Positions 44,079 through 54,671 of a stretch of DNA of 64,000 bases are shown here, piece by piece; position 1 is the stretch's first letter, and every line of letters begins with the position of its first letter. The notes below the pieces were generated by a model. The model did no database searches. It saw only the letters and a list, made by a program, of their open reading frames with translations, and was not told where the DNA came from. Both the position numbers and the translations under genes were made by a program. Origin of the DNA: [Mycobacterium] vasticus (lineage in GTDB: Bacteria; Actinomycetota; Actinomycetes; Mycobacteriales; Mycobacteriaceae); NCBI RefSeq assembly GCF_020181595.1, contig NZ_CP084028.1:3235889-3299888 (forward strand), in the 5' to 3' direction.

Positions 44079-44100
44079 CGCAAGCTCCGCCGCGCTTGCG
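44079..44100. terminator. Hairpin between convergent genes
   Basis: CGCAAGC at 44079-44085 is mirrored by GCTTGCG at 44094-44100, with a GC-rich loop. It lies in the 58-base gap between the DUF732 gene and the convergent DUF3017 gene. It could terminate transcription from both sides. No T run follows. Confidence 0.45.
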
Positions 44101-44105
44101 ATCGC

Positions 44106-44396
44106 CTAACTGGTTCCCAGCGGGTCGATGGTCGCGGCCGTGTAGAGCATCACCGTCGCCGCCGTCGTCATCGTGGCGAAGTCCAGCCCGCGGTCGCGCA
44201 GCACCAGCAACCCGGCCCGGTCCTCGGACAGCACCAGCCGCAATGCGGCGGCCACCCCGGTCCCGATGCCGATCAGCAGCGCGCCGCGGCGCCAGAAGTT
44301 GGCCCCGGCCAGCACGAACGCCGCGGTGAAGATCAGCCCGACGACCATGATCGGCCACTGAGCGGCGATCACCCGACGGACTCCGACGCGGGTCAC
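44106..44396 (-). CDS. DUF3017 small membrane protein
   Basis: The 96-residue product has three hydrophobic segments: [41 protein letters not shown] and [20 protein letters not shown]. It corresponds in place and length to the M. tuberculosis protein next to folD (Rv3355c). The function is unknown. The ATG overlaps the folD stop as ATGA, so it is translated with folD. Confidence 0.88.
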   Translation of the reverse strand: MTRVGVRRVIAAQWPIMVVGLIFTAAFVLAGANFWRRGALLIGIGTGVAAALRLVLSEDRAGLLVLRDRGLDFATMTTAATVMLYTAATIDPLGTS

Positions 44397-45250
44397 AGCG
44401 CGCTTTCGACGCGTTCCACGACGTTGGTCAGCAGGAACGCCCGGGTCAGCGGGCCCACCCCGCCCGGATTCGGTGACACGTGTCCGGCCACCTCCCAGAC
44501 GTCCGGGTGCACGTCCCCGACCAGCCCGGCCTCGGTGCGGCTGACGCCGACGTCGACGATCGCCGCCCCCGGGCGCACCATGTCGGCGGTGAGCATGTGC
44601 GGTACCCCGACCGCGGCGACGATGATGTCGGCCTGGCGGGTCAGCGCCGGCAGGTCACGGGTTCCGGTGTGGCACAACGTCACCGTGGCGTTCTCGCTGC
44701 GGCGGGTCAGCAACAGTCCCAACGGGCGCCCGACCGTCACACCCCGGCCGATCACCACCACGTGGGCGCCGGCCAGCGGCACGTCGTAGCGGCGCAGCAG
44801 GTGCACGATCCCGCGCGGGGTACACGGCAGCGCCGCCGGGGTGCCCAGCACCAGCCGGCCCAGGTTCGTCGGGTGCAGCCCGTCGGCGTCCTTGGCCGGG
44901 TCGACGCGTTCCAGGGCGGCGTTCTCATCGAGGTGGCGCGGCAGCGGCAGTTGCACGATGTAGCCGGTGCACTCCGGGTTGGCGTTCAGCTCGTCGATGG
45001 TGTCGTCGAGTTGAGCGGCGCTGACGTCAGCGGGCAGGTCGCGGCGGATCGAGGTGATACCGACCTTGGCGCAGTCGGCGTGCTTGCCACGCACATAGGC
45101 GTGCGACCCGGGGTCGTCCCCGACCAGGATGGTGCCCAGTCCGGGCGTATGTCCTGCCTGCGCGAGCGCGTCCACCCGGGCTTTGAGATCGACGAAGATC
45201 TCGTCGCGCGTTGCCTTGCCGTCCAGCGTGATCGCACCCACGGGCGACAT
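44393..45250 (-). CDS. folD: Methylenetetrahydrofolate dehydrogenase/cyclohydrolase
   Basis: FolD interconverts methylene-, methenyl- and formyl-tetrahydrofolate, linking one-carbon units to purine and methionine synthesis. The 285-residue product has [26 protein letters not shown] (with the catalytic lysine), [32 protein letters not shown], the NADP site [18 protein letters not shown], and [19 protein letters not shown]. The ATG at 45250 was preferred to one at 45292, which lies over the divergent gene start. Only 40 bases separate it from the divergent oxidoreductase. Confidence 0.95.
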   Translation of the reverse strand: MSPVGAITLDGKATRDEIFVDLKARVDALAQAGHTPGLGTILVGDDPGSHAYVRGKHADCAKVGITSIRRDLPADVSAAQLDDTIDELNANPECTGYIVQLPLPRHLDENAALERVDPAKDADGLHPTNLGRLVLGTPAALPCTPRGIVHLLRRYDVPLAGAHVVVIGRGVTVGRPLGLLLTRRSENATVTLCHTGTRDLPALTRQADIIVAAVGVPHMLTADMVRPGAAIVDVGVSRTEAGLVGDVHPDVWEVAGHVSPNPGGVGPLTRAFLLTNVVERVESAL

Positions 45251-45290
45251 TCTCTCATCGGCCGCCACCCGGGTGCGTAGGCTGCCCGAC

Positions 45291-46478
45291 ATGGCTTCTT
45301 CTCACGACGTCTTCAGTCCCGCCAAGCTCGGTCCGATCACCCTGCGAAACCGGACCATCAAGGCGGCAACGTTTGAGAACCGCACGCCCGGCGCGCTGGT
45401 CTCCGACGACCTGATCGAGTACCACCGGGTGGTCGCCGCCGGCGGGGTCGGGATGACCACCGTCGCCTACTGCGCGGTCGCCCCCGGCGGCCGTACCTCC
45501 GGCGACGGGCTGTGGATGCGCCCGGAGGCGGTCGCGGGGCTGCGCCGGCTGGCCGACGCCATCCATGCCGAAGGTGCCGCGGTCAGCGCACAGATCGGCC
45601 ACGCCGGCCCGGTCGCCGACGCACGCTCCAACAAGGCCCGGGCGCTGGCGCCGGTGCGGTTCTTCAACCCGATCGGGATGCGCTTCGCCAAAAAGGCCGA
45701 CCGCGACGACATCGCCGAAGTCACCAAGCAACACGCCGACGCCGCCCGGTTCGCGCTCGACGCCGGCTTCGACGCCGTCGAGATCCACCTGGGTCACAAC
45801 TACCTGGCCAGTTCGTTCCTGAGCCCGCTGATCAACCGGCGCTCCGATGAGTTCGGCGGCTCGCTGGCCAACCGCGCCAAAGTCGCCCGCGGGATCGTGC
45901 AGGCCGTCAGCGCAGCGGTGGGCGGGCAGATCGCGGTGACGGCGAAGCTGAGCATGGCCGACGGCGTGCGCGGCGGCATCAGCCTCGACGAATCGCTGAC
46001 CACCGCCAAATGGCTGCAGGACGACGGCGGCCTGGACGCTCTGGAACTGACCGCCGGCAGCTCACTGGTCAACCCGATGTACCTGTTCCGCGGCGACGCC
46101 CCGGTCAAGGAGTTCGCCAAGGCCTTCAAGCCGCCGATGAGCTGGGGCATCCGGATGAGCGGCAACAAGTTCATGCGGAGCTACCCCTACACCGACGCCT
46201 TCCTGCTCGACGACGCCCGGCTGTTCCGCGCCGAGTTGTCCATGCCGCTGATCCTGTTGGGTGGCATCACCAACCGCGAGACCATGGATCTGGCCATGTC
46301 GGAGGGGTTCGAGTTCGTCGCGATGGCCCGCGCCCTGCTGGCCGAACCCGACCTGATCAACAAGATCGCCGCCGACCCGGCGACCCGCTCGGAGTGCATC
46401 CACTGCAACCAGTGCATGCCGACGATCTACCGGCGCACCTACTGCCCGGTCACCGGTGCCCCGGATTCCCTTCGCTGA
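45291..46478 (+). CDS. Old yellow enzyme family NADH:flavin oxidoreductase
   Basis: The 395-residue FMN TIM-barrel protein starts [30 protein letters not shown] and has the family active-site block [32 protein letters not shown] near residue 165. The end carries CIHCNQC plus a later cysteine (C-x2-C-x2-C-x9-C), reminiscent of the Fe-S motif of 2,4-dienoyl-CoA reductases, but the protein stops before the NAD/FAD domains of that class. It corresponds in position to Rv3359. Substrate unknown. The ATG at 45291 was chosen over upstream in-frame codons inside folD. Confidence 0.92.
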   Translation: MASSHDVFSPAKLGPITLRNRTIKAATFENRTPGALVSDDLIEYHRVVAAGGVGMTTVAYCAVAPGGRTSGDGLWMRPEAVAGLRRLADAIHAEGAAVSAQIGHAGPVADARSNKARALAPVRFFNPIGMRFAKKADRDDIAEVTKQHADAARFALDAGFDAVEIHLGHNYLASSFLSPLINRRSDEFGGSLANRAKVARGIVQAVSAAVGGQIAVTAKLSMADGVRGGISLDESLTTAKWLQDDGGLDALELTAGSSLVNPMYLFRGDAPVKEFAKAFKPPMSWGIRMSGNKFMRSYPYTDAFLLDDARLFRAELSMPLILLGGITNRETMDLAMSEGFEFVAMARALLAEPDLINKIAADPATRSECIHCNQCMPTIYRRTYCPVTGAPDSLR

Positions 46479-46522
46479 TTCGCTGCGCTGATTGAGCACA
46501 CCCTCGCGCTAAAGTTGATCCG

Positions 46523-49213
46523 ATGAGTCACCCAGCCCCGCCGGTGCTGACCGTGCGCTACGACGGGTCGCAGGGCACGTTCTCCGCAGGCCACGACGTG
46601 GTCATCGGACGCGACCTGCGCGCCGACATCCGCATCCCGCACCCCTTGGTCTCCCGCGCCCACCTGCTGCTGCGCTTCGAGCAGGGGCGATGGCTGGGGA
46701 TCGACAACGGCTCCCTGAACGGCATCTACGTCAACGGCCAGCGGCTGCCGGTCGTCGACATCCGCGACGGCCAGAGCATCAACCTGGGCAACCCGGACGG
46801 GCCCCGGGTGTCCTTCGAGGTGGGGCGGCACCAGGGGCAGGCCGGCCGACCCCCGCAGACCGTCTCGATCCACGTTCCCCAGCCCGGTATCGCCCGTCCG
46901 CCACAGCAGAACTGGGTGGCCCCTCCCCCGCCTGCGCCGCACCCGACCGCGCAGTACCCGGACCCCCGCCAGCCCGCGCCCTATCGGCAAGGCCCGCCGC
47001 CGTTTCCGCAGCAGCCGCCCTATCCGGGCGCGGATTCCGCGCTGCGTCCCGGTTACCGGCCGCCCGCCCAGCCGCCGGTCGAGCCGTTCCCACCCCGGCA
47101 GCCCGCGACCCGGATGGCGCCGGTGGCCGCCAAACCGCCGGAGGCCGGCAATATCGCCACCCGGATGATCGACATCCTGCGGCCCGGGTCGGCGTCGCCG
47201 CCGCAGGCACCGGCCGGCGCGCTGACCATCGGCCGGTCCACCGACAACGACATCGTGATCTCCGACGTGCTGGCCTCCCGCCAGCACGCGATGCTGATCT
47301 CGACCCCGCTGGGCACCGAGATCCGCGACAGCCGAAGCATCAACGGAACGTTCGTCAACGGCGTCCGGATCGGCTCGGCGATCCTGACCGAGGGCGACGT
47401 CGTCACGATCGGCAACGTCGACCTGGAGTTCACCGGCGGGACCCTGCTGCGCCGTACCGAAGCCGCGTCGAAGTCCGGAGGGCTCGAAGTCCGCGACGTC
47501 TGCTTCGACGTCGAGGGCGGCAAACGGCTGCTCAACAACATCACGCTGACCGCGCGGCCGGGCACGCTGACCGCGATCATCGGCGGCTCGGGTGCCGGCA
47601 AGACGACGCTGTCGCGGCTGATCGCCGGCTACACCAAGCCCACCAGCGGCACGGTCACCTTCGAGGGTCACAACATCCACACCGAGTACGCCTCGCTGCG
47701 CAGCCGGATCGGGATGGTGCCGCAGGACGACGTGGTGCACCGGCAGCTCACCGTCAATCAAGCCCTGGGGTACGCCGCCGAGCTGCGGCTTCCACCGGAC
47801 AGCACCAAGGCCGACCGGGACCGGGCGGTGGCCCAGGTGCTCGAAGAGCTGGAGCTGACCAAGCACGCCGACACCCGGGTGGACAAGCTCTCCGGCGGCC
47901 AGCGCAAACGCGCATCGGTGGCCCTGGAGCTGCTGACCGGCCCGTCACTGCTGTTGCTCGACGAGCCGACCTCAGGCCTGGACCCGGCGCTGGACCGCCA
48001 GGTGATGCTGATGCTGCGCGGGCTGGCCGACGCCGGCCGCGTGGTCATGGTGGTCACCCACTCGGTGTCCTACCTGGATGTGTGCGACCAGATCCTGCTG
48101 GTGGCCCCCGGCGGCAAGACCGCGTTCAGCGGGCCGCCCAAAGAGGTGTTCGCGGCGATGGGCGCCGACAACTACGCCGACATCTTCGCCAACGTCGGCG
48201 CCGACCCCGACGAGGCCAACCGGCGGTTCCTGGCCCGCACCGGCAACGAGTCGGGCGCCGCGCATGTGCCGGCCACGCCGCCGGCCGACCTGGGCAGCCC
48301 GCCACCGGAGAGTCTGCGAAAACAGCTGTCGACCATCGCACGACGCCAGGTCCGGCTGATCGTCTCCGACCGGGGCTACTCGATCTTCCTGGGGATACTG
48401 CCCTTCCTGGTCGGCGCGCTGTCGTTGACGGTCAAGGGCAAACACGGGCTACAGATGCCCGGGCTGGATGCACCCACCGAGCCGCAGTACATCATGGTGC
48501 TGCTCAATCTCGGGGCGGTGTTCATGGGCACCGCGCTGACCATCCGTGACCTGATCGGTGAGCGCCCCATCTTCAAACGAGAACAGGCGGTCGGCCTGTC
48601 AACCGTGGCGTATCTGCTGGCCAAGGTCGCCGTGTTCTGCGCGTTCGCGGTCGCCCAGTCGGCGATCGCGACCGCCATCGTGCTGATCGGAAAGAAGGGC
48701 CCCACCCCGTCGGATCCGCTGTTCGGCAGTGCCAGCTTCACGCTGTTCCTCAGCGTGGCCGCCACCTGTGTGGCTTCGGCCATCCTCGGGCTCACGCTGT
48801 CATCGCTGGCCAACTCCAACGAGCAGATCATGCCGATGCTGGTGGTGTCGATCATGTCGCAGCTGGTGCTCGGGGGCGGCATGATCCCGGTCACCGGACG
48901 TCTGGGGCTGGATCAGGTGTCGTGGCTGACACCCGCCCGGTGGGGGTATGCCGCCGGTGCGTCGTCGATCGACTTCAACACCCTGTTGCACCACGACGAC
49001 ATGCCCAAGGGCTGTATGCCGCTGCCGACCGCCGCGAACCCCGAGCCGGCGGTGCCCGACGGCTGCACGCCGGCGATCCAGGTCAAGCAGATCCCCCAGG
49101 ACGGCCTTTGGAAACACAGCAAGGGCATCTGGTTCCTCGACATGGCGATGCTCGCGGTGCTGTCGGTGTTCTACACCACCGTGGTGTGGTGGAGGATCCG
49201 GCTCAAGCGCTGA
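46523..49213 (+). CDS. FHA-domain ABC transporter (Rv1747-like)
   Basis: The 896-residue protein contains a first FHA domain (residues 8-95; VVIGRDLRADIRIPHPLVSRAHLLL), a proline- and glutamine-rich linker (about 110-225), and a second FHA domain (about 235-310; LTIGRSTDNDIVISDVLASRQHAML). It continues with an ABC ATPase (Walker A GGSGAGKTTLS near 352, signature LSGGQRKRAS near 456, Walker B LLLLDEPTSGLDPA) and a C-terminal ABC2 membrane domain with six segments (about 610-890). M. tuberculosis Rv1747 has the same architecture and is phosphorylated by the kinase PknF in its linker; it is linked to cell-envelope lipid export. Here no kinase gene is adjacent. It is convergent with mfpA. Confidence 0.95.
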   Translation: MSHPAPPVLTVRYDGSQGTFSAGHDVVIGRDLRADIRIPHPLVSRAHLLLRFEQGRWLGIDNGSLNGIYVNGQRLPVVDIRDGQSINLGNPDGPRVSFEVGRHQGQAGRPPQTVSIHVPQPGIARPPQQNWVAPPPPAPHPTAQYPDPRQPAPYRQGPPPFPQQPPYPGADSALRPGYRPPAQPPVEPFPPRQPATRMAPVAAKPPEAGNIATRMIDILRPGSASPPQAPAGALTIGRSTDNDIVISDVLASRQHAMLISTPLGTEIRDSRSINGTFVNGVRIGSAILTEGDVVTIGNVDLEFTGGTLLRRTEAASKSGGLEVRDVCFDVEGGKRLLNNITLTARPGTLTAIIGGSGAGKTTLSRLIAGYTKPTSGTVTFEGHNIHTEYASLRSRIGMVPQDDVVHRQLTVNQALGYAAELRLPPDSTKADRDRAVAQVLEELELTKHADTRVDKLSGGQRKRASVALELLTGPSLLLLDEPTSGLDPALDRQVMLMLRGLADAGRVVMVVTHSVSYLDVCDQILLVAPGGKTAFSGPPKEVFAAMGADNYADIFANVGADPDEANRRFLARTGNESGAAHVPATPPADLGSPPPESLRKQLSTIARRQVRLIVSDRGYSIFLGILPFLVGALSLTVKGKHGLQMPGLDAPTEPQYIMVLLNLGAVFMGTALTIRDLIGERPIFKREQAVGLSTVAYLLAKVAVFCAFAVAQSAIATAIVLIGKKGPTPSDPLFGSASFTLFLSVAATCVASAILGLTLSSLANSNEQIMPMLVVSIMSQLVLGGGMIPVTGRLGLDQVSWLTPARWGYAAGASSIDFNTLLHHDDMPKGCMPLPTAANPEPAVPDGCTPAIQVKQIPQDGLWKHSKGIWFLDMAMLAVLSVFYTTVVWWRIRLKR

Positions 49214-49215
49214 GC

Positions 49216-49788
49216 TCAGCGTTCATCCGGTTCGCCGTCGAGGCGTAGCCCGTGGGCGGCTGCGTAGGCCATCGCCTGGGCGATGTCGATGCGCGCGCCG
49301 TCCAGTGAGGCGGTGGTCCACAACGTCGGGTCGACCCGGGCCCCGCGCAGATCCGCCTCGTCGAGCTTGGTGCCGACGGTGCGGGCGCCGGTCAGATCGG
49401 CGCCGTTCAGCTTGGCCTTGCGTAGATCGGCCTCCACCAGATTCGCCTCGCGAAGCCGGCAGTCGCTCAGGTCGACCGCACGCAGATCGCTGCCGCCCAG
49501 CGCGGCCAGGGTGAAGTCCACCTCGCGCAGGATCAGTGGCCGCATCCGGCACCGGGAGAACAGCGAGCCCAGCATGCTGCACTGATAGAACTCGCTGTGC
49601 CACAACGAAGTCCGCTCGAAACGACAGTTGCGGAACGCCGATCCATGGTGCTGCGACTCGGCGAAATTGGCCCCGCTGAAGTCGCACTCGTCGAACACCA
49701 CCCGCTCGGTGCGAAGCCGGGAGAAGTCCTCGTCGCGGAAATCCCGGCCGGTGAACTCACGATCGGTCCAGGGCGATGCGTCGCTCAA
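49216..49788 (-). CDS. mfpA: Pentapeptide repeat protein MfpA (gyrase-protecting)
   Basis: MfpA is a DNA-mimicking right-handed beta-helix that binds DNA gyrase and lowers fluoroquinolone susceptibility. The 190-residue product is built of pentapeptide repeats of the A(D/N)LXX type (FSGANFAES, ADLRKAKLNGADLTGARTVGTKLDEADLRGARVD) with the internal HSEFYQCSMLGSLFSRCRMRPL. It ends with a helical cap (DIAQAMAYAAAHGLRLDGE). It starts EFTGRDFRDEDFSRL a few residues in, as in M. tuberculosis. The TTG at 49788 overlaps the mfpB stop (TTGA) and gives nearly the family length of 183-192; no ATG or GTG fits better. Confidence 0.93.
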   Translation of the reverse strand: MSDASPWTDREFTGRDFRDEDFSRLRTERVVFDECDFSGANFAESQHHGSAFRNCRFERTSLWHSEFYQCSMLGSLFSRCRMRPLILREVDFTLAALGGSDLRAVDLSDCRLREANLVEADLRKAKLNGADLTGARTVGTKLDEADLRGARVDPTLWTTASLDGARIDIAQAMAYAAAHGLRLDGEPDER

Positions 49789-50363
49789 CCGGGTGTTGCC
49801 AAGCGGTCCAGCGCGTACTCGCTGATCGCGATCAGCGCATCGCGGGCCGAACGTCGGTCGCGCGCATCGACGGCGATCACCGGGATGTGCTCCGGCAACG
49901 CCAGCGCCTTGCGCACCGCGGAGGCGGGATAGCGTGGCGCACCGTCGAATTCGTTGACCGCGATCAGAAACGGCAGATTGCGGTGCTCGAAGAAATCGAC
50001 CGCGGCGAAGCTGTCCTGCAGTCGGCGGCAGTCGGCCAGGATGATCGCGCCGATCGCCCCGCGCACCAGGTCGTCCCACATGAACCAGAAACGCCGCTGG
50101 CCGGGCGTGCCGAACAGGTAGAGCACCAGATCGTCCGCCAGGGTGATGCGGCCGAAATCCATTGCCACCGTGGTGGTTCGCTTGTCCGGCGTGGACTCCA
50201 GGGTGTCGACGGCCGCCGAGGCGTCGGTGACCAACGCTTCGGTTCGCAGCGGCATGATCTCCGAGACGGTGCCGACGAACGTGGTCTTGCCGACCCCGAA
50301 CCCGCCCGCGATCACGATCTTGGTCGAGGTGGCGTCGCGGCTAGCCGAGCGCTCGTAGGCCAC
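49785..50363 (-). CDS. mfpB: Small GTPase MfpB of the MfpA conservon
   Basis: The 192-residue Ras-like GTPase has the P-loop GGFGVGKTTFVG near residue 20, a switch region with threonine (DKRTTTVAMDFGRI), the G3-like LFGTPGQRRFWFMW near 85, and VNEFDG as the base-specificity motif. The normal NKxD appears as NEFD. In mycobacteria this GTPase works with MfpA to control gyrase protection. The start overlaps the DUF742 gene by 23 bases and the stop overlaps mfpA. Confidence 0.94.
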   Translation of the reverse strand: MAYERSASRDATSTKIVIAGGFGVGKTTFVGTVSEIMPLRTEALVTDASAAVDTLESTPDKRTTTVAMDFGRITLADDLVLYLFGTPGQRRFWFMWDDLVRGAIGAIILADCRRLQDSFAAVDFFEHRNLPFLIAVNEFDGAPRYPASAVRKALALPEHIPVIAVDARDRRSARDALIAISEYALDRLATPG

Positions 50364-50718
50364 GGAGCGTCCTTCCTATCAGTTCACGGCGTTCGTCCCC
50401 GGTGGACTTCTCGGTCAGCGTCGGGCGCACCCGAAGGAATCCCGAACTGACCAGATCGCCCACCAGCACGCGGGCGACGCCCAGCGGCAGGTCGAGGCGC
50501 GCGGAGATCTCGGCGATCGACGGCCCCGCCTGGCACAGTTCGACGATTCGGCCGCGCGGGTCGCTGACCGGCCACTGGTTGGGCTGAGCGCGACGCTCGG
50601 TCTGCACCGGCGCCTCCAGCGGAAGGCTGACGTCGGTGTGGGTCCGGCCGGCGGTCAGCGTGTACGGCCGAACCAGGCTGGCCTCAATCTCCGGCTGCTC
50701 GGGAATATCCATCACCAT
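50341..50718 (-). CDS. DUF742 conservon protein
   Basis: The 125-residue product matches DUF742: LVRPYTLTAGRTHTDVSLPLEAPV, then a winged-helix-like part GRIVELCQAGPSIAEISARLDLPLGVARVLVGDLVSSGFLRV. DUF742 proteins sit between a roadblock protein and a GTPase in actinobacterial conservons and are thought to help pass the signal. The gene overlaps mfpB by 23 bases and follows the roadblock gene by 11 bases. It corresponds to Rv3363c. Confidence 0.93.
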   Translation of the reverse strand: MVMDIPEQPEIEASLVRPYTLTAGRTHTDVSLPLEAPVQTERRAQPNQWPVSDPRGRIVELCQAGPSIAEISARLDLPLGVARVLVGDLVSSGFLRVRPTLTEKSTGDERRELIGRTLRGLRALG

Positions 50719-50729
50719 TCACCGGCGCC

Positions 50730-51173
50730 TCACGGTCGACCACCCGGCGCCGAAGCCGACCGGCGCATGGACTGCACCACCGCGCCGACCCGCTCCACCA
50801 GAACCGCCATCTCGTAGCCGATCTGGCCGATGTCGCAGGAGGAACCCGCCAGCGCGGCCAGGTGCGAGCCGTCGCCGACCCGCATCAGCAGCAGGTAGCC
50901 GTTCTCCATCTCCACCACCGACTGCAGCACCCGGCCGCCTTCGAACAACTGGGCGGCGCCTGAGGCCAGGCTGGCCAGTCCGGACGCCACTGCGGCCAGC
51001 TGATCGGCCCGATCCCGGGGCAGGTGTTGACTGGCAGCCACCGTCAGGCCGTCGACCGAGACCAGCACCGCGTGCGACACCCCGGGTACGTCACGGGCGA
51101 AGGTGGAAACCAGCCAGTCCAATGAGCCCTCGGGGCTACGCCGCTGGTCATTGTTGTCAGTGGGGAAAGTCAT
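50730..51173 (-). CDS. Roadblock/LC7 domain conservon protein
   Basis: The 147-residue product has the roadblock/LC7 fold: [55 protein letters not shown] and [24 protein letters not shown]. Such proteins act as GTPase-regulating partners of MglA- or MfpB-like GTPases. The ATG overlaps the kinase stop (ATGA). It corresponds to Rv3364c in M. tuberculosis. Confidence 0.94.
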   Translation of the reverse strand: MTFPTDNNDQRRSPEGSLDWLVSTFARDVPGVSHAVLVSVDGLTVAASQHLPRDRADQLAAVASGLASLASGAAQLFEGGRVLQSVVEMENGYLLLMRVGDGSHLAALAGSSCDIGQIGYEMAVLVERVGAVVQSMRRSASAPGGRP

Positions 51174-53914
51174 TGCTGCTCAGATCCCTGGTCGGTGTAG
51201 AGGCCGTTCTCCCGGGCATGCGATCTCGCAGCCCGCACGCCACCGAAGTGGCTACTCATCGAGGCGCGGATTGCCGCGGGATCCCGTTCCGGTGCCTCGT
51301 GGGCGGGCCGGTGGGGTTCGCCGTTGGATGCTACCGGTTCGTCGGTGTCGTCACGGCGCGTCGGGGTATCGGAGTCCGCGTCCCGCGGTGGGTCGTCGGG
51401 TTCGGCCGAGCCCGGCACCAGCCGAGCACCGGGCTCGCGGACCGGCAGGCCGTGCTCGGTGTGCGCGACGACCGGCACGTTCTCCACCTCGGCGGCCACC
51501 GACCAGCCGCGGTCCCACACCGACTGCCAGTCCAGGTCGGCGCGCAGGCCCGGCTCGTTCGGGTCGTTGGCCAACGACTCGGAGAGCATCAGTTGGTAGA
51601 TGGTGCCGGTGTCGGGTTCGACCTCCGAACCGGTGTCGGGTTCGAGGTCGCCTTCGAGGCCTCGAACGGCACGCTCTCTGGCCCCGAAGTATGCCGAAGT
51701 GTCTGCGGGGGAATATTTTTCGACAGCCGGCTCGACTTCGGGCTCGGGTTGCGGGGCGGGCTGCCGATCGTGCACCCACTGTTGCGGCTGTTCGGCGGGC
51801 GCGCCGGTGATTCCGCTGGAACCCGGGGTACGACGGGGCAGCAGCGTGACGACGGGGCCCGCGCCGGTGTCCCAGGCTTCTGGCGGCTCCCGGTGCTGCT
51901 CGGGCTGGGCTTGCTCGGGCTGGGCTTGCAGCTGCACCGGCGGGGCCACCGGAGCCACCGGGGGGGTCATGTCGACCGCCGGCCACTGCGTCGGCGCAGG
52001 TTCCTCTTCGGCCGGAGCGGTCGTCAGCAGGTGCGGCGGCAGATAGATCTCGGCGGTGATCCCCCGCGACCCCTGCGACGCCGGGAACAGCCGCACCTCG
52101 ATGCCGTGGCGGTGCGCCAGCCGGGAGATCACGAACAGGCCCATGTGCCGGGCGTTCTCCGGGCTGAACTCCCCACCGGCCGCCAGTCGCATGTTGGCCA
52201 TCCGAAGGTCGGCGTCGGTCATCCCCAACCCGACGTCGACGACCTCGACCACCACCCCGCCGTCGTTCTCGAATCCGGCGACCACCCGCACCGGCTCCGT
52301 CGGCGCCGAATACCGCAGGGCGTTGTCGATCAGTTCGGCGAGCAGGTGGATGGCGTCCGCCGCAGCCGGGCCGATCACGGTGATGTCGGGCACCAGGACG
52401 GTCTGCACCCGGTGATAACCCTCCACCTCCGAGGCGGCGGCACTGATCAGGGTGGCCAGCGGCGTCGCCCGGCCGCGCTCGTGCGGCACCCGCGCCCCGG
52501 CCAGTACCAGCAGGTTCGCGCCGTTGCGCCGCATCCGGGCCGCGAGGTGGTCCAGCCGGAACAGGCTCTCCAGCCGGTCCGGGTCGTCCTCGTTGCGCTC
52601 CAGGCGGTCGATGAGCGCCAGCTGCTGATCGACCAGCGACCGGTTGCGCCGCGACATCGTCTCGAACATCTCGTTGACCAGTCGCCGCAGCCGGGCCTCG
52701 TCACCGGCCAGCAGCAGCGCCTGGGCATGCAGTTCGTCGACGGCGTGGGCGACCTGGCCGACCTCCTCGGAGGTGTAGACCGGCAGCGGATCCGGGGCGC
52801 GTTCGTCCCCGGCGCGCACCCGCGCGATCTCGTGCTCGAGGTCGGTGTGGGCGACCTGCAACGCGCTGTCGCGCAAGGTACGCAGCGGCCGCACCAGTGA
52901 GCGCGCCACCAGGCCCACCACCACCAGCGTGGCGATGAATGCGGCCAGCGACAGCGCGATGTCGCGGATCGCGGCGGCTCTCCGGTCTGCGGCGCGGTCC
53001 TCCAGTGCCTTGGTGACCGCCCCGGTGTTCTCGGTGATCACCCGGGCTGCGATCTGGTCGGTGGTGTGGATCGACTCGCGCAGCACCGGATTGTTGGGCA
53101 GCACCTGTTCGGGATCGGACATGATCGCCATCCGGGTCACCAGCTGCTGCTGCAGACTCTTGACGTCCGGGGAGTCGACGCCGAGCACCTCCGTCATCCC
53201 GAACAGCGTGGACGGCTCGGTGCCGGCCAGGGTCATCATCGAGCTGCGCAACTCCGGGTCGGGAAGCTCGCCGCCCCGGTTGACCAGCAGTTCCTGCATC
53301 ATCATCTGGCCGCGGGCACCGACCGCCCGGCTCAGGCCCTCGGTCTGCGCCCGGATCCGCTCACTGTCCAGACGCACCGACCCGACGATGGCATCCTCGG
53401 CGGTCAGCAGGATCGGCGCGTAGCCGGTCACCTCTTCGCGCAGGCCGACGCCGATCGCCGACACCGCATCCAGCAGGCCCTGGCCGCGCTCGATCAGCGT
53501 GCCCACCCCGGAGCGGACGTCGGTCGCCAGATCGGTGTGCGCCAGGCGGGACTGGAGCTCGAACTTACGGCTCTCGAAGTTCTTCTTCGCACCTTCGGCG
53601 TCGCCGTCCGACGAGCTGGCCACCAACGCATCGCCCAGTGCCGACATGTAATTGGTGATCGCCGGGATCATCTCGGCACGGTCGGCGACCAGCCGGAGCC
53701 GGTTGGCTTCGGTGAATTCACCCGACACTCGCAGTCCACCGAAGAACCCGGCCAACAGCATCGGCAGCAACCCGATCGCCAGTACCTTCCATCGCACCGG
53801 CCAGTTGCGCACCGACCATCGCGAAGGACGCCTGCCCGCAACGACTTCCGGCTCGTCATCAGCTGGGTCGTCGGGAGCAGCGTCCACCCGATCCGGGTGG
53901 TCAAAGAGCGTCAT
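51170..53914 (-). CDS. Nitrate/nitrite-sensor-like histidine kinase heading the MfpA conservon
   Basis: The 914-residue membrane sensor has a cytoplasmic N-tail and TM1 ([17 protein letters not shown], about 44-61). A large extracytoplasmic NIT-like region follows to about 310, then TM2 ([19 protein letters not shown]), a HAMP-like segment, a helical dimer part ([23 protein letters not shown]) and an ATP-binding domain ([15 protein letters not shown] near 525; [20 protein letters not shown]). The usual phospho-accepting HExxT box is not evident, as in other conservon kinases, so it may signal through the GTPase rather than a response regulator. The last 280 residues are disordered and rich in proline and acidic residues. 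Corresponds to Rv3365c (876 residues). Confidence 0.94.
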   Translation of the reverse strand: MTLFDHPDRVDAAPDDPADDEPEVVAGRRPSRWSVRNWPVRWKVLAIGLLPMLLAGFFGGLRVSGEFTEANRLRLVADRAEMIPAITNYMSALGDALVASSSDGDAEGAKKNFESRKFELQSRLAHTDLATDVRSGVGTLIERGQGLLDAVSAIGVGLREEVTGYAPILLTAEDAIVGSVRLDSERIRAQTEGLSRAVGARGQMMMQELLVNRGGELPDPELRSSMMTLAGTEPSTLFGMTEVLGVDSPDVKSLQQQLVTRMAIMSDPEQVLPNNPVLRESIHTTDQIAARVITENTGAVTKALEDRAADRRAAAIRDIALSLAAFIATLVVVGLVARSLVRPLRTLRDSALQVAHTDLEHEIARVRAGDERAPDPLPVYTSEEVGQVAHAVDELHAQALLLAGDEARLRRLVNEMFETMSRRNRSLVDQQLALIDRLERNEDDPDRLESLFRLDHLAARMRRNGANLLVLAGARVPHERGRATPLATLISAAASEVEGYHRVQTVLVPDITVIGPAAADAIHLLAELIDNALRYSAPTEPVRVVAGFENDGGVVVEVVDVGLGMTDADLRMANMRLAAGGEFSPENARHMGLFVISRLAHRHGIEVRLFPASQGSRGITAEIYLPPHLLTTAPAEEEPAPTQWPAVDMTPPVAPVAPPVQLQAQPEQAQPEQHREPPEAWDTGAGPVVTLLPRRTPGSSGITGAPAEQPQQWVHDRQPAPQPEPEVEPAVEKYSPADTSAYFGARERAVRGLEGDLEPDTGSEVEPDTGTIYQLMLSESLANDPNEPGLRADLDWQSVWDRGWSVAAEVENVPVVAHTEHGLPVREPGARLVPGSAEPDDPPRDADSDTPTRRDDTDEPVASNGEPHRPAHEAPERDPAAIRASMSSHFGGVRAARSHARENGLYTDQGSEQQ

Positions 53915-54158
53915 CGCTCGGCGGCCGGCACACCGGCCGCTCGGCTGAATGTCACCGTCTGCGCCTCATTCATCGGATTTCCGGGGCCGCAATTCATTTG
54001 GCAGAAGGCGTGAATTACGGCATGGCAATCCGACGAGTATGACAGTCAGCCGCAGGACTGACCAGAATATTTACTGAACAGAACACTTTTCGAGACCATC
54101 GCGTGCCTTGACGAACTCCGGTGGAGCAAACCGAGAGCCGGGCTGACATCATCGACAG

Positions 54159-54644
54159 ATGATCAGGGTGCTGTTCTATTCACCCCGCATTCCACCGAAT
54201 ACCGGCAACGCCATTCGGATGGTGGCGGCCACCGGCGCCGAGCTGCATCTGGTGGAGCCTATGGGCTTTGACCTGTCCGAGCCGAAGCTGCGCAGAGCCG
54301 GGCTGGACTATCACGATCTGGCCTGGGTGCGGGTACACACGTCGCTGCCGGCGGCGTGGGAGGCATTGGGGGTGCCGGCGGGCGTGTCGAGCGGGGCCCG
54401 GGTGTTCGCGTTCACCGCGGGTGGGAAAACCCCGTATCACGAGGTGGCCTACTCCCCCGACGACGTGTTGATGTTCGGTCCCGAACCCACCGGTCTGGAC
54501 GAGGCGACGCTGGCTGACCCGCACATCACCGCTCAGGTGCGAATCCCGATGCTGGCCGGGCGGCGGTCGCTGAACCTGTCCAACGCCGCGGCTGTCGCGG
54601 TCTATGAGGCGTGGCGCCAGCAGGGGTTCGCCGGCGGGTTGTGA
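54159..54644 (+). CDS. trmL: tRNA (cytidine/uridine-34 2'-O)-methyltransferase, TrmL-type SPOUT enzyme
   Basis: The 161-residue product starts MIRVLFYSPRIPPNTGNAIRMVAATGAELHLVEP, the TrmL start, and carries the SPOUT knot motifs DVLMFGPEPTGLDE and RIPMLAGRRSLNLSNAAAVAVYEAWRQ. The family methylates the wobble ribose of certain leucine tRNAs using S-adenosylmethionine. Length is normal. The position matches spoU (Rv3366) of M. tuberculosis. The 244-base gap before it, after the divergent kinase gene, holds no clear feature. Confidence 0.92.
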   Translation: MIRVLFYSPRIPPNTGNAIRMVAATGAELHLVEPMGFDLSEPKLRRAGLDYHDLAWVRVHTSLPAAWEALGVPAGVSSGARVFAFTAGGKTPYHEVAYSPDDVLMFGPEPTGLDEATLADPHITAQVRIPMLAGRRSLNLSNAAAVAVYEAWRQQGFAGGL

Positions 54645-54671
54645 CCACCTCACACTTCGTCGCGCGTGCGA

